A stretch of DNA of 6,898 nucleotides, taken from NCBI GenBank assembly GCA_900550525.1, contig URSN01000100.1, positions 1-6,898 of the forward strand, written 5' to 3'. Both the position numbers and the translations under genes were made by a program. Each line of letters opens with the position of its first letter. Position 1 is the stretch's first letter. Positions 1 to 5,468 of this stretch are shown here, one piece after another. The notes under the pieces are model-generated. The model saw nothing but the letters and a program-made list of their open reading frames with translations. It was not told the origin of the DNA and ran no database searches. Source of the DNA: an uncultured Eubacteriales bacterium. GTDB taxonomy: Bacteria; Bacillota; Clostridia; Christensenellales; CAG-138.

Positions 1-1
1 A

Positions 2-760
2 GTCGCTTTCGACGTGTTCTTTGTTGAGTTTAACGTCATCTCCCCGGACGGCAGCGCCACTGTCAACACCCTGCCCACCTACGAGGCCGCCAAGGGCTTG
101 TACTACACGCTGGTCGAGTAGTATAACCTCGCCAACGGCGACACCGTCACCGTGACCGTACACAGCAACCGCGATGATTTCAGCGACTGCATCGAGAAGT
201 ACGGCGCTATCCCCGCCGCCACTGAAAAGTCCTACACGGTGGAGGGGCTGAACGAGTATGTCTCCGATTCCGACGGCCTGACCGATTCCGTGCTGGTCAG
301 CCTGCAGAACCAGGCCGAGGATGTGTTGAATGCATACATTGCCAAGTCTTGGGACAGCGAGTGCGTCACCCTCAAGGGGATGAGCTACTTGGGCTACTAC
401 ATCCTGACCCCGAAAAACAAGGATAACTACGGTGTTTCTCAGGATGTTATCATCCTGCCTTATCAGGTGACCTCGCATAACCACTTTGAGGATGATAAAG
501 GCCAGGTTTATGATGCAGATGTTTCGTACTACTGGTACATCGCTTTCAGGAACGTCAGCAAAGATGCTGACGGTAACATCGCCGGTGGTCTGGATGACTA
601 CTATACAGCGAATGCGAGCTTCGATGTTAAAACCGGCCTCGATGATGGCTGGTGGGAGAAGTACTGGAGCTACGATGGCTACCAAACCCTGGACGAACTG
701 TACAGCAATGCTGTTACCCAGAATGTTGAGGACTACAACCATCAGGACAATGTCGGCTGA
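2..760 (+). pseudogene. C-terminal fragment of a secreted or surface-type protein, interrupted by an in-frame TAG
   Basis: The frame is open from the left edge and ends in TGA, but a TAG at 119-121 splits it into 39 and 212 sense codons. The reading continues naturally across the stop: before it are strand-like segments (VEFNVISPDGSATVN), after it NLANGDTVTVTV, the usual form of a beta-sandwich repeat in Bacillota surface proteins. From memory, such proteins have an N-terminal zinc ribbon and one membrane helix, which would lie outside the window. The C-terminal part is acidic and rich in Tyr and Trp (for example YYWYIAF, GWWEKYWSYDGY). The first possible restart is GTG at 152, with no Shine-Dalgarno sequence, so separate expression of the distal part is unlikely. 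Codon use is clearly lower in GC than in the genes to the right. I do not know its function. Pseudogene is the best call; a sequencing error (CAG or GGG read as TAG) is the main alternative. Confidence 0.6.
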
Positions 761-1190
761 TAACGGCCTGACACCAATCTGAAACCAACAGCCCCGCCTG
801 CCCGGCGGGGAACACACAGTGGCGCGCAAAACACGTCGTGCAGCCAAAGCGCATCAGCTCGGCCATGCCGGCAAGCGAGCTCTGGTAAACGGCGTCCGCG
901 TCCAGATTGGCCCAGATGCCGTAGAGCGCGGTGAGCCAGTCGAACAGCTCCATGCCCTGCACCTCGGGCAGGTTGCGCGTGAAGTACTGGTACAGGTGGT
1001 GGTGCGTGTTCACCAGCCCCGGATACACCAGCAGCGCGCGCCCGTCGATCACGCGGGCGTCCGGCGCGTCGAGCCCCGGGCCGATGGCGGCCACCGCGCC
1101 GCCGTCGAGCAGCAGGTCCGCCCCGTGCAGGATGCGGTCCTCATCGTCGCAGGTGACGAGCGTATGGATGTTTTGCAGCAGCGTCTTCAT
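714..1190 (-). pseudogene. Truncated amidohydrolase (8-oxoguanine deaminase / hydroxyatrazine hydrolase-like), N-terminal part only
   Basis: The protein starts MKTLLQNIHTLVTC and has the composite-domain N-terminus of cyclic amidohydrolases that deaminate or dechlorinate purine- or triazine-like rings. PGLVNTHHHLYQ at about residues 57-68 carries the HxH metal ligands (H63, H65). The segment around NLPEVQGMELFDWL and the GCTT at 117-120 are also family-like. Full members are roughly 440-460 residues; this frame has 158. Resemblance stops at VFP (residues 126-128, near position 807). The last 30 residues are antisense to the left-end gene and look random. The metal ligands of later strands and the active-site aspartate are therefore missing, and the product cannot be active. 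FARHC at 121-125 replaces what I recall as a conserved Asp-His-His-Tyr segment, a possible sign of decay. The ATG at 1190 was preferred over upstream codons because homology begins there, although no Shine-Dalgarno sequence precedes it. Confidence 0.75.
792..810 (+). terminator. GC-rich stem-loop lacking a T-tract, probable truncated terminator
   Basis: CCCCGCC (792-798) and GGCGGGG (804-810) form a perfect 7-bp stem with the loop TGCCC, preceded by the A-rich GAAACCAACA. This sits 31 nt after the stop of the left-end gene, where its rho-independent terminator would be expected. No T-run follows; AACACACAG comes next, which belongs to the antisense amidohydrolase frame. The simplest reading is a terminator whose T-tract was lost at the junction at 807-810. 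Confidence 0.4.
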
Positions 1191-1197
1191 ATTTGAA

Positions 1198-1226
1198 ATT
1201 ATAGCGGACGCTTCCCCAAATGTACA
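1198..1226 (-). promoter_or_regulatory. Predicted promoter of the amidohydrolase gene
   Basis: On the minus strand a perfect -10 TATAAT (1203-1198) lies 17 nt downstream of TGTACA (1226-1221), a 4/6 match to the -35 consensus. Transcription would start near 1191, at or one base before the ATG at 1190, which would make the mRNA leaderless. The absence of a Shine-Dalgarno sequence before that ATG agrees with this. Confidence 0.5.
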
Positions 1227-1232
1227 GACTTG

Positions 1233-1241
1233 TGGTATACT
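1233..1241 (+). promoter_or_regulatory. Predicted extended -10 promoter of the ecfA1 operon
   Basis: TGG directly before TATACT (1236-1241) forms an extended -10 element, 34 nt upstream of the ecfA1 ATG. No acceptable -35 hexamer is visible 16-18 nt upstream (TCCCCA at 17 nt), which fits a TGn-dependent promoter. Transcription would start near 1248. The short leader holds GGGAGG (1260-1265) as ribosome binding site and leaves no room for a riboswitch. Confidence 0.5.
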
Positions 1242-1275
1242 GTCGTGGATTCTTTTTACGGGAGGGGGCGCGGCC

Positions 1276-2121
1276 ATGATCGAGCTCAGGGACGTCTCCT
1301 ACGCCTATGCGCCCGAGCAGGACGGCGCGGACGCGCCCGGCGCGCTGCACGGCGTGTCGCTCACGGTGGAGGACGGGGAGATGCTCGCCATCGTCGGGCA
1401 CAACGGCTCGGGCAAATCGACGCTGGCCAAGCACCTCAACGCGCTGCTGCTGCCCACCGCCGGCACGGTGCTCGTGGACGGCATGGATACGCGCGACGAG
1501 CAGAACGTGCTCGAGATCCGGCGGCGCGTGGGCCTGGTGTTCCAGAACCCGGACAACCAGCTCGTCACCACCATCGTGGAGGAGGACGTGGGCTTTGGCC
1601 CGGAGAACCTCGGCCTGCCGCCGGAGCAGATCCGCGCGCGCGTGGCGGAGGCGCTCGAGACCGTGGGCATGGCCGCCCATGCGCGCGAGGCCACTTACGC
1701 CCTCTCGGGCGGGCAGAAGCAGCGCGTGGCCATCGCCGGGATGCTGGCCATGCAGCCGGAGGTGCTCGTGCTCGACGAGGCGACCGCCATGCTCGACCCG
1801 CGCGGGCGGCAGGACGTGCTGGACGTGGTGGAGCGGCTGCACCGCGAGCGGGGCATGACGGTCGTGATGATCACGCAGTATATGGAGGAGGCCGCGCGCT
1901 GCGGCCGCGTCGCGGTGATGAACGGCGGCCGCCTCGTGGCGCAGGGCGCGCCGCGCGAGGTGTTCGGCCGCGCAGAGGCGCTGCGCGCCGCCGGGCTGGA
2001 GCCGCCGGAGGCCGTGCAGCTGCGCGAGGCGCTGCGGCAGGGGGGCATGCCGGTGGACGGCGACCCGATCACGCTGGAGGAGCTTGCGGACGCGATATGC
2101 CGATCGTTATCGAACAACTGA
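1276..2121 (+). CDS. ecfA1: ECF transporter ATPase EcfA1 (CbiO-type)
   Basis: This is one of two ATP-hydrolysing subunits of an energy-coupling factor importer for vitamins or transition metals. It acts on the cytoplasmic face with EcfA2, EcfT and an exchangeable S component. At 281 residues it has normal family length. Visible motifs are Walker A GHNGSGKST (41-49), Q-loop VFQNPDNQ (Q90), signature LSGGQ (143-147), Walker B VLVLDE with catalytic E168, and a D-loop (MLDPRG). The ECF-specific C-terminal extension follows. The switch region reads ITQYMEEA, so Q201 occupies the position normally held by the H-loop histidine, whereas EcfA2 keeps it. ATG at 1276 is the start because family homology begins there (MIELRDVSYAY) and GGGAGG lies 10 nt upstream; the frame is open further upstream, but that part resembles nothing. 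It heads the operon and overlaps ecfA2 by 25 nt. Confidence 0.93.
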   Translation: MIELRDVSYAYAPEQDGADAPGALHGVSLTVEDGEMLAIVGHNGSGKSTLAKHLNALLLPTAGTVLVDGMDTRDEQNVLEIRRRVGLVFQNPDNQLVTTIVEEDVGFGPENLGLPPEQIRARVAEALETVGMAAHAREATYALSGGQKQRVAIAGMLAMQPEVLVLDEATAMLDPRGRQDVLDVVERLHRERGMTVVMITQYMEEAARCGRVAVMNGGRLVAQGAPREVFGRAEALRAAGLEPPEAVQLREALRQGGMPVDGDPITLEELADAICRSLSNN

Positions 2122-2969
2122 GCTACGCCTACGGCCCCGCCGGGCAGGAGGGCGGCGCGCACGCCGCGGCGCTGTGCGGCGTGACGCTGACCATCGAGGA
2201 GGGGGAGTTCCTCGGCGTCATCGGCCACACCGGCTCGGGCAAGTCCACGCTCATGCAGCAGCTGTGCGGGCTGCTTGCGCCCACGTCCGGCAGCGTGCTC
2301 GTGGACGGGTTCGACACGCGCGACAAGCAGCAGCGCAAAAAGGCGCGCGCGCTGGTCGGGCTCGTGTTCCAGTACCCGGAATATCAGCTCTTTGAGGAGA
2401 CGGTGGAAAAGGACGTGGCCTTTGGGCCCAAAAACCTCGGCCTTTCGGAGGAGGAGGCGCTTGTGCGCGCGCACGAGGCGCTCGCGCTGGTCGGCCTGCC
2501 GCCGGAGCGCTTTGCGGCAAAATCCCCGTTCGACCTCTCCGGCGGGGAGAAGCGCCGCGCGGCGCTGGCCGGCATCCTCGCCATGCGGCCCAAGTACCTC
2601 GCGCTCGACGAGCCGATGGCCGGGCTCGACCCGCGCGGCCGCCGCGCCATCCTCGCGCTGCTGGAGCGCCTGCGCGGCGAGACGGGCTGCGCGATCATCA
2701 TGGTCTCGCACTCGATGGACGACGTGGCGCGCCACGCCGGGCGCGTCGCGGTGCTCGAGCAGGGGCGCCTTGTGATGCTGGGCACGGCGGCGGAGGTGTT
2801 CGCCCGCGCAAAGGAGCTTGCCGGGATGGGCCTTGCCGTGCCGCAGGCGGCGCGGCTTGCGCTGCTGCTCGGCGCGCGCGGGCTGCCCGTGCCGCCGGAG
2901 GCGGCGCAGCCGGAGGCGCTGACGGCGTGGCTGCTCGCGCGCTGGCGCGAAAGGGGGGCCGCCGGATGA
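2097..2969 (+). CDS. ecfA2: ECF transporter ATPase EcfA2 (CbiO-type)
   Basis: This is the second ATPase of the ECF module, forming a heterodimer with EcfA1. Its 290 residues start MPIVIEQLSYAYGP. Motifs are Walker A GHTGSGKST (43-51), Q-loop VFQYPEYQLFEETVEKDVAFGPKN (Q92), signature LSGGE (147-151), Walker B YLALDEP with E172, D-loop GLDPRG and the switch histidine in MVSHSMDD (H205). The QYPEYQLFEETV stretch is typical of EcfA2 rather than EcfA1. The start overlaps the end of ecfA1 by 25 nt. The nearest Shine-Dalgarno-like GGAGGA (2076-2081) is 15 nt away, so translation is probably coupled to ecfA1. The frame is open far upstream inside ecfA1, but that part is a shadow translation of ecfA1. 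The stop overlaps the ecfT start as ATGA. Confidence 0.93.
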   Translation: MPIVIEQLSYAYGPAGQEGGAHAAALCGVTLTIEEGEFLGVIGHTGSGKSTLMQQLCGLLAPTSGSVLVDGFDTRDKQQRKKARALVGLVFQYPEYQLFEETVEKDVAFGPKNLGLSEEEALVRAHEALALVGLPPERFAAKSPFDLSGGEKRRAALAGILAMRPKYLALDEPMAGLDPRGRRAILALLERLRGETGCAIIMVSHSMDDVARHAGRVAVLEQGRLVMLGTAAEVFARAKELAGMGLAVPQAARLALLLGARGLPVPPEAAQPEALTAWLLARWRERGAAG

Positions 2970-3766
2970 ACCGCATCGTGCTCGGCCAGTTCGTGCCCGG
3001 CGAGAGCCCCCTCCACCGCCTCGCCCCGCGCACAAAGATCCTCGCCAAGATCGCCTACATCGTGCTGGTGTTCCTCGTCAAGGCGCTAGCGGCGTTCGCC
3101 GTGCCGCTGCTGCTGGTGCTCGGCGCGCTGCTCTGCTCCGGCATCCCGGCGCGCTATGCGCTCACGAGCCTCAGGCCCATGCGCTGGCTCATCGCGTTCA
3201 TGTTCGTGCTCAACCTGTTCTTCACGCAGGGCGAGCGGGTGCTCTTCTCCTGGTGGATCATCCGCGTGACGGCCGAGGGGCTGCGCCAGGCGGTGTTCAT
3301 CTCGATCCGGCTGGTGCTGCTGGTGGCGGGCACGTCGCTGCTGACGCTGACGACCTCGCCCATCGCGCTGACGGACGGGCTGGAGCGCCTGCTCAAACCG
3401 CTCAGGCGCATCCGCTTCCCGGTGCACGAGCTGGCGATGATGATGTCCATCGCGCTGCGCTTCATCCCCACCCTGCTGGAGGAGACGGAGCGCATCCGCA
3501 AGGCGCAGATGGCGCGCGGCGCGGACTTTGAAACGGGCGGGCTGCTCGCGCGGGCGCGGGCGCTGGTGCCGCTGCTGGTGCCGCTGTTCGTGTCGTCGTT
3601 CCGCCGGGCGGACGAGCTGGCCATGGCGATGGAATCGCGCTGCTACCACGGCGGCGAGGGCCGCACGCGCATGCACGAGCTGCATTACGCCCGGCGCGAC
3701 CTTGCGGCCGCGCTGGTGGTCGCGCTCACGCTCGCGGCCGTGCCGGTATTGCAGCTGTGGATCTGA
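2966..3766 (+). CDS. ecfT: ECF transporter transmembrane coupling protein EcfT
   Basis: EcfT is the membrane scaffold that passes ATPase motion to the substrate-binding S component. Its 266 residues are of normal length. Hydrophobic segments lie at about 25-57 (two helices), 68-88, 101-127 and 244-266. Between the last two is the long cytoplasmic coupling region, with MMSIALRFIPTLLEETERI and two short Ala-Arg-Gly-like motifs that dock on the ATPases: ARG at 183-185 and SRC at 224-226 (in ESRCY). The N-terminal GQFVPGESPLHRLAPRTKI is characteristic of the family. The ATG overlaps the ecfA2 stop (ATGA), and AAGGGGGG (2951-2958) sits 7 nt upstream. No S component lies nearby, so the module is probably shared among S components encoded elsewhere, and its substrate cannot be read from this window. 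Confidence 0.93.
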   Translation: MNRIVLGQFVPGESPLHRLAPRTKILAKIAYIVLVFLVKALAAFAVPLLLVLGALLCSGIPARYALTSLRPMRWLIAFMFVLNLFFTQGERVLFSWWIIRVTAEGLRQAVFISIRLVLLVAGTSLLTLTTSPIALTDGLERLLKPLRRIRFPVHELAMMMSIALRFIPTLLEETERIRKAQMARGADFETGGLLARARALVPLLVPLFVSSFRRADELAMAMESRCYHGGEGRTRMHELHYARRDLAAALVVALTLAAVPVLQLWI

Positions 3767-3784
3767 CCGGGGAAGGAGGCGCGC

Positions 3785-4597
3785 ATGCGCAGGGTCCGGC
3801 TCATCATCGAATATGAAGGCACCGCCTATGCCGGCTGGCAGACGCAGCCCAACGGGACGGCCGTGCAGGCCGTGCTGGAGGAGGCGCTCCATGCCGTCAC
3901 CGGCGAGCGCGCCGCGCTGCACGGCTCCGGCCGCACCGACAGCGGCGTGCACGCGCGCGCGCAGGTGGCGCATTTCGATACGGAGGCGCGCATGGCGGCG
4001 GACAAGTTCGCCTTCGCGCTCAACGCGCACCTGCCGCGCGACATCCGCGTACTGCTGAGCGAGGAGGCGCCCCCCGGCTTCCACGCGCGCTTTGACGTGC
4101 GGGAGAAGCGGTACCGCTACGCGGTGCAGACCGGGCCGCACGCGCGCGTGGCCACGCGGCGCACCGCGCTGCACGTCCACGCCCCGCTCGACGAGGCGCT
4201 CATGCGCCATGCCGCGGCCGACTGCGTGGGCGAGCACGATTTTTCCGCCTTCATGTCCGCGGGCAGCCGGGTGGACAGCGCCGTGCGCACGGTGTTCGCC
4301 TCGGAGTGGACGCGCGCGGGCGAATACCTGTATTACGACGTGGCCGGCAGCGGCTTCCTCTATAATATGGTGCGCATCCTCGTGGGCACGATGCTCGAGA
4401 TCGGCAAGGGCGGCCTGCCGCCGGACGCGGTGCGCCGCGCGCTCGCCTCGCGCGCGCGCGCCGACGCAGGGCCGACCGCGCCCGCGCACGGGCTGACGCT
4501 CTGCCGCGTGCGCTATGCGGACGGGTTCGATACCGAGGCGCGCATCCGCGCGCTGTTCGGCCCGGCCCCGGCGCAGCGGGAGGGGGAGCGGCCGTGA
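3785..4597 (+). CDS. truA: tRNA pseudouridine(38-40) synthase TruA
   Basis: TruA isomerises uridines at positions 38, 39 and 40 of the tRNA anticodon arm to pseudouridine, in the cytoplasm. The protein has 270 residues, a little over the usual 245-265. It starts MRRVRLIIEYEGTAYAGWQ and contains the catalytic motif GRTDSGVHA with nucleophile D52. KRYRY (108-112), the RTVFASEW segment and FLYNMVRILVGTMLEIG (191-207) are family landmarks, as is TAPAHGL (231-237). The C-terminal 20 residues after YADGFDTEA extend beyond the family core. AAGGAGG (3773-3779) is 5 nt before the ATG, the best ribosome binding site in the operon. Its place directly after ecfT is conserved in many Bacillota. The TGA stop overlaps the GTG start of tadA. 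Confidence 0.95.
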   Translation: MRRVRLIIEYEGTAYAGWQTQPNGTAVQAVLEEALHAVTGERAALHGSGRTDSGVHARAQVAHFDTEARMAADKFAFALNAHLPRDIRVLLSEEAPPGFHARFDVREKRYRYAVQTGPHARVATRRTALHVHAPLDEALMRHAAADCVGEHDFSAFMSAGSRVDSAVRTVFASEWTRAGEYLYYDVAGSGFLYNMVRILVGTMLEIGKGGLPPDAVRRALASRARADAGPTAPAHGLTLCRVRYADGFDTEARIRALFGPAPAQREGERP

Positions 4598-5034
4598 CGC
4601 ACGAGGAGGGCATGCGCCTGGCGCTCATCGAGGCGCATCAGGCGGCCATGGAGGACGAGGTGCCCGTGGGCGCGGTGGTCGTGTGCGGCGGCGCGGTGCT
4701 CGCGCGCGCGCATAACCGCACCGTCGCGCTATCGGACGGCACGGCGCATGCGGAGCTGCTGGCCATGCAGGCGGCGGCCAGGCGGCGCGGCGGGCGGCTG
4801 AGCGGCTGCACGCTGTACGTCACGCTCGAGCCGTGCGCCATGTGCGCCGGGGCGGCGGTCAACCTGCGCCTTGAGGAGCTCGTGTTCGGTGCGTTCGATC
4901 CGCGCGCCGGCTGCTGCGGCTCCGTGCTCGACCTGACCGACCGCTGCCTGCTGCACAGCGTGCGCACCTGGGGCGGCGTGCTGGAGGACGAGTGCGCCGC
5001 GCTGCTTTCCGAATTTTTCCGCGCCAAACGCTGA
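4594..5034 (+). CDS. tadA: tRNA-specific adenosine deaminase TadA
   Basis: TadA deaminates adenosine 34 to inosine in the ACG anticodon of tRNA-Arg. The 146-residue protein has the cytidine/deoxycytidylate deaminase fold. The zinc ligand and proton shuttle are in TAHAE (H52, E54), and the other ligands in PCAMCAGA (C81, C84). EVPVGAVVV near 22-30, HNR at 40-42 and the C-terminal helix ending in SEFFRAKR fit TadA better than other deaminases. GTG at 4594 was chosen as start because it overlaps the truA stop (GTGA), follows a GGGAGGGGGAG stretch by about 6 nt, and gives the usual MTHEEGMRLAL beginning; the next ATG, six codons later, would cut into helix 1. It is the last gene of the operon. 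Paired with truA it forms a small tRNA anticodon-modification cassette, and a tRNA gene follows. Confidence 0.92.
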   Translation: MTHEEGMRLALIEAHQAAMEDEVPVGAVVVCGGAVLARAHNRTVALSDGTAHAELLAMQAAARRRGGRLSGCTLYVTLEPCAMCAGAAVNLRLEELVFGAFDPRAGCCGSVLDLTDRCLLHSVRTWGGVLEDECAALLSEFFRAKR

Positions 5035-5070
5035 GCGTCCGGGCGCGGCCGCCGCATACCGGCGCGCCGC

Positions 5071-5108
5071 ATCCGCAGCCTGCGGCCATGCGCCGGCGGA
5101 TTTCTTTT
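5071..5108 (+). terminator. Possible terminator of the ecfA1-tadA operon
   Basis: ATCCGC (5071-5076) pairs with GCGGAT (5096-5101) around GC-rich sequence that can fold further; an alternative inner hairpin is CCGCA/TGCGG at 5073-5085. The T-rich TTTCTTTT (5101-5108) follows directly. It lies 36 nt after the tadA stop and before the separate tRNA promoter. The stem is imperfect overall, so this is only a moderate call. Confidence 0.4.
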
Positions 5109-5118
5109 GGAGAAAGCG

Positions 5119-5147
5119 TTGCAATTTGCCGCGGACTCCTGTATACT
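5119..5147 (+). promoter_or_regulatory. Predicted promoter of the tRNA-Ser gene
   Basis: TTGCAA (5119-5124) and TATACT (5142-5147) are separated by exactly 17 nt. Transcription should begin near 5154, giving a GC-rich leader of about 44 nt before the mature tRNA. That leader contains a 12-bp palindrome (5163-5174) and a small GCGC-AAAA-GCGC hairpin, which may matter for 5' processing. Confidence 0.65.
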
Positions 5148-5197
5148 GGGTGGTGCTGCGGGGCGGCCGGCCGCGCCCGCGGCGCAAAAGCGCACAC

Positions 5198-5286
5198 GGA
5201 GAGGTATCGAAGTGGTCATAACGGGGGCGCCTCGAAAGCGCTTTGGGAGCAATCCCACGTGGGTTCGAATCCCACCCTCTCCGCCA
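5198..5286 (+). tRNA. tRNA-Ser (anticodon CGA)
   Basis: The full class II cloverleaf can be drawn. Acceptor GGAGAGG (5198-5204) pairs with CCTCTCC (5276-5282). T8 and A9 follow, then a 3-bp D stem. The anticodon stem GGCGC/GCGCT has one G-T wobble and the loop CTCGAAA, with anticodon CGA at 5233-5235, which reads UCG. The long variable arm (TGGGA-GCAA-TCCCA, 5244-5257) is typical of tRNA-Ser. The T arm GTGGG-TTCGAAT-CCCAC (5259-5275), discriminator G5283 and an encoded CCA (5284-5286) complete it. A dedicated promoter upstream and a hairpin terminator immediately downstream make it a single-gene transcription unit. Confidence 0.97.
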
Positions 5287-5348
5287 AAGCAGAGGGCCCA
5301 TGCAGCGCATGGGCCCTCTGCTTTGCTTTTGGACAGGTGGGATTCGAA
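5264..5348. repeat. Imperfect long inverted repeat copying the tRNA 3' segment across the terminator
   Basis: TTCGAATCCCACC, the T loop and 3' T stem of the tRNA (5264-5276), recurs exactly inverted at 5336-5348. Between these arms lies the perfect 18-bp terminator palindrome. Read on the minus strand, the right half is TTCGAATCCCACC, then TGTCC, then a short A-rich linker, then the terminator arm. This parallels the plus-strand order of T loop, acceptor end (CTCTCC), then the terminator arm. It looks like a decayed copy of a tRNA 3' end with its terminator, placed head to head with the functional one. Confidence 0.6.
5286..5330 (+). terminator. Strong intrinsic terminator of tRNA-Ser
   Basis: A perfect 18-bp inverted repeat (5286-5303 with 5307-5324) encloses the 3-nt loop AGC and is followed by GCTTTT. 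The first stem base is the terminal A of the tRNA CCA, so tRNA 3' end and terminator share a base. The left arm contains AGAGGG (5291-5296), which could also pair with CCCTCT of the tRNA acceptor/T-stem (5275-5280); the two folds may compete until RNase cleavage. Confidence 0.85.
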
Positions 5349-5359
5349 GGGCGGAACAG

Positions 5360-5382
5360 AAAATGCCGCAGTGCGGCATTTT
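5360..5382. terminator. Short bidirectional terminator-like palindrome
   Basis: AAAATGCCGCA (5360-5370) and TGCGGCATTTT (5372-5382) form an exact 11-nt inverted repeat around a single G. The A-run, GC stem and T-run layout works in both directions. It could stop read-through from tRNA-Ser on the plus strand and from the lipoprotein gene on the minus strand. The T-runs are only four bases long, so efficiency is uncertain. Confidence 0.5.
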
Positions 5383-5387
5383 CCCGC

Positions 5388-5446
5388 CCCGGGAGCCTCG
5401 CCCCGCCCCGGTGGAGCCCCGTCCCGGGGGCCTCGCCCCGCCCCGG
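5388..5446. repeat. Two 24-nt GC-rich direct repeats
   Basis: The segments 5388-5411 and 5423-5446 match at 23 of 24 positions, differing only at an A/G (CCCGGGAGCC versus CCCGGGGGCC). Each runs from CCCGGG through GCCTCGCCCCG to CCCCGG. An 11-nt spacer lies between them. Several CCCGGG/CCCCGG blocks are self-complementary. Function unknown; it belongs to the otherwise gene-poor stretch between tRNA-Ser and the lipoprotein gene. Confidence 0.7.
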
Positions 5447-5468
5447 GAAGAACGGGCGCGGGAACAGA

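Noticed and set aside
152..760. Intact 202-residue gene starting at GTG 152
   Set aside because: There is no Shine-Dalgarno sequence, and the start falls in the middle of a beta-strand repeat whose first part lies in the same frame upstream of the TAG.
931..1275. Upstream extension of ecfA1 by 115 codons
   Set aside because: The extension is antisense to the amidohydrolase gene and has a Ser/Arg-rich shadow composition. Family homology, ribosome binding site and predicted promoter all support ATG at 1276.
1191..1275. Riboswitch controlling the ECF operon
   Set aside because: The leader from the predicted start to the ATG is under 30 nt, and no aptamer-like structure is visible.
1695..3035. 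Long minus-strand open frames across the ECF and truA genes
   Set aside because: They are Arg/Ala/Pro/His-rich translations caused by high GC content opposite genes with clear motifs.
5035..5197. SRP (4.5S) RNA gene between tadA and tRNA-Ser, by analogy with the tadA-scr order in Bacillus
   Set aside because: The conserved GGAAGGAAGCAG-type core is absent; only a GC-rich hairpin, a promoter and a short leader are present.
5331..5360. A second tRNA on the minus strand
   Set aside because: Only the T loop, 3' T stem and a poor acceptor end are present; the 5' T-stem half does not pair and no anticodon arm follows, so it is a relic at most.
4729..5379. Protein genes reading through the tRNA on the minus strand (WDSNPR-type translations)
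   Set aside because: These are known artefacts of translating tRNA genes antisense; no ribosome binding site or homology beyond the tRNA.
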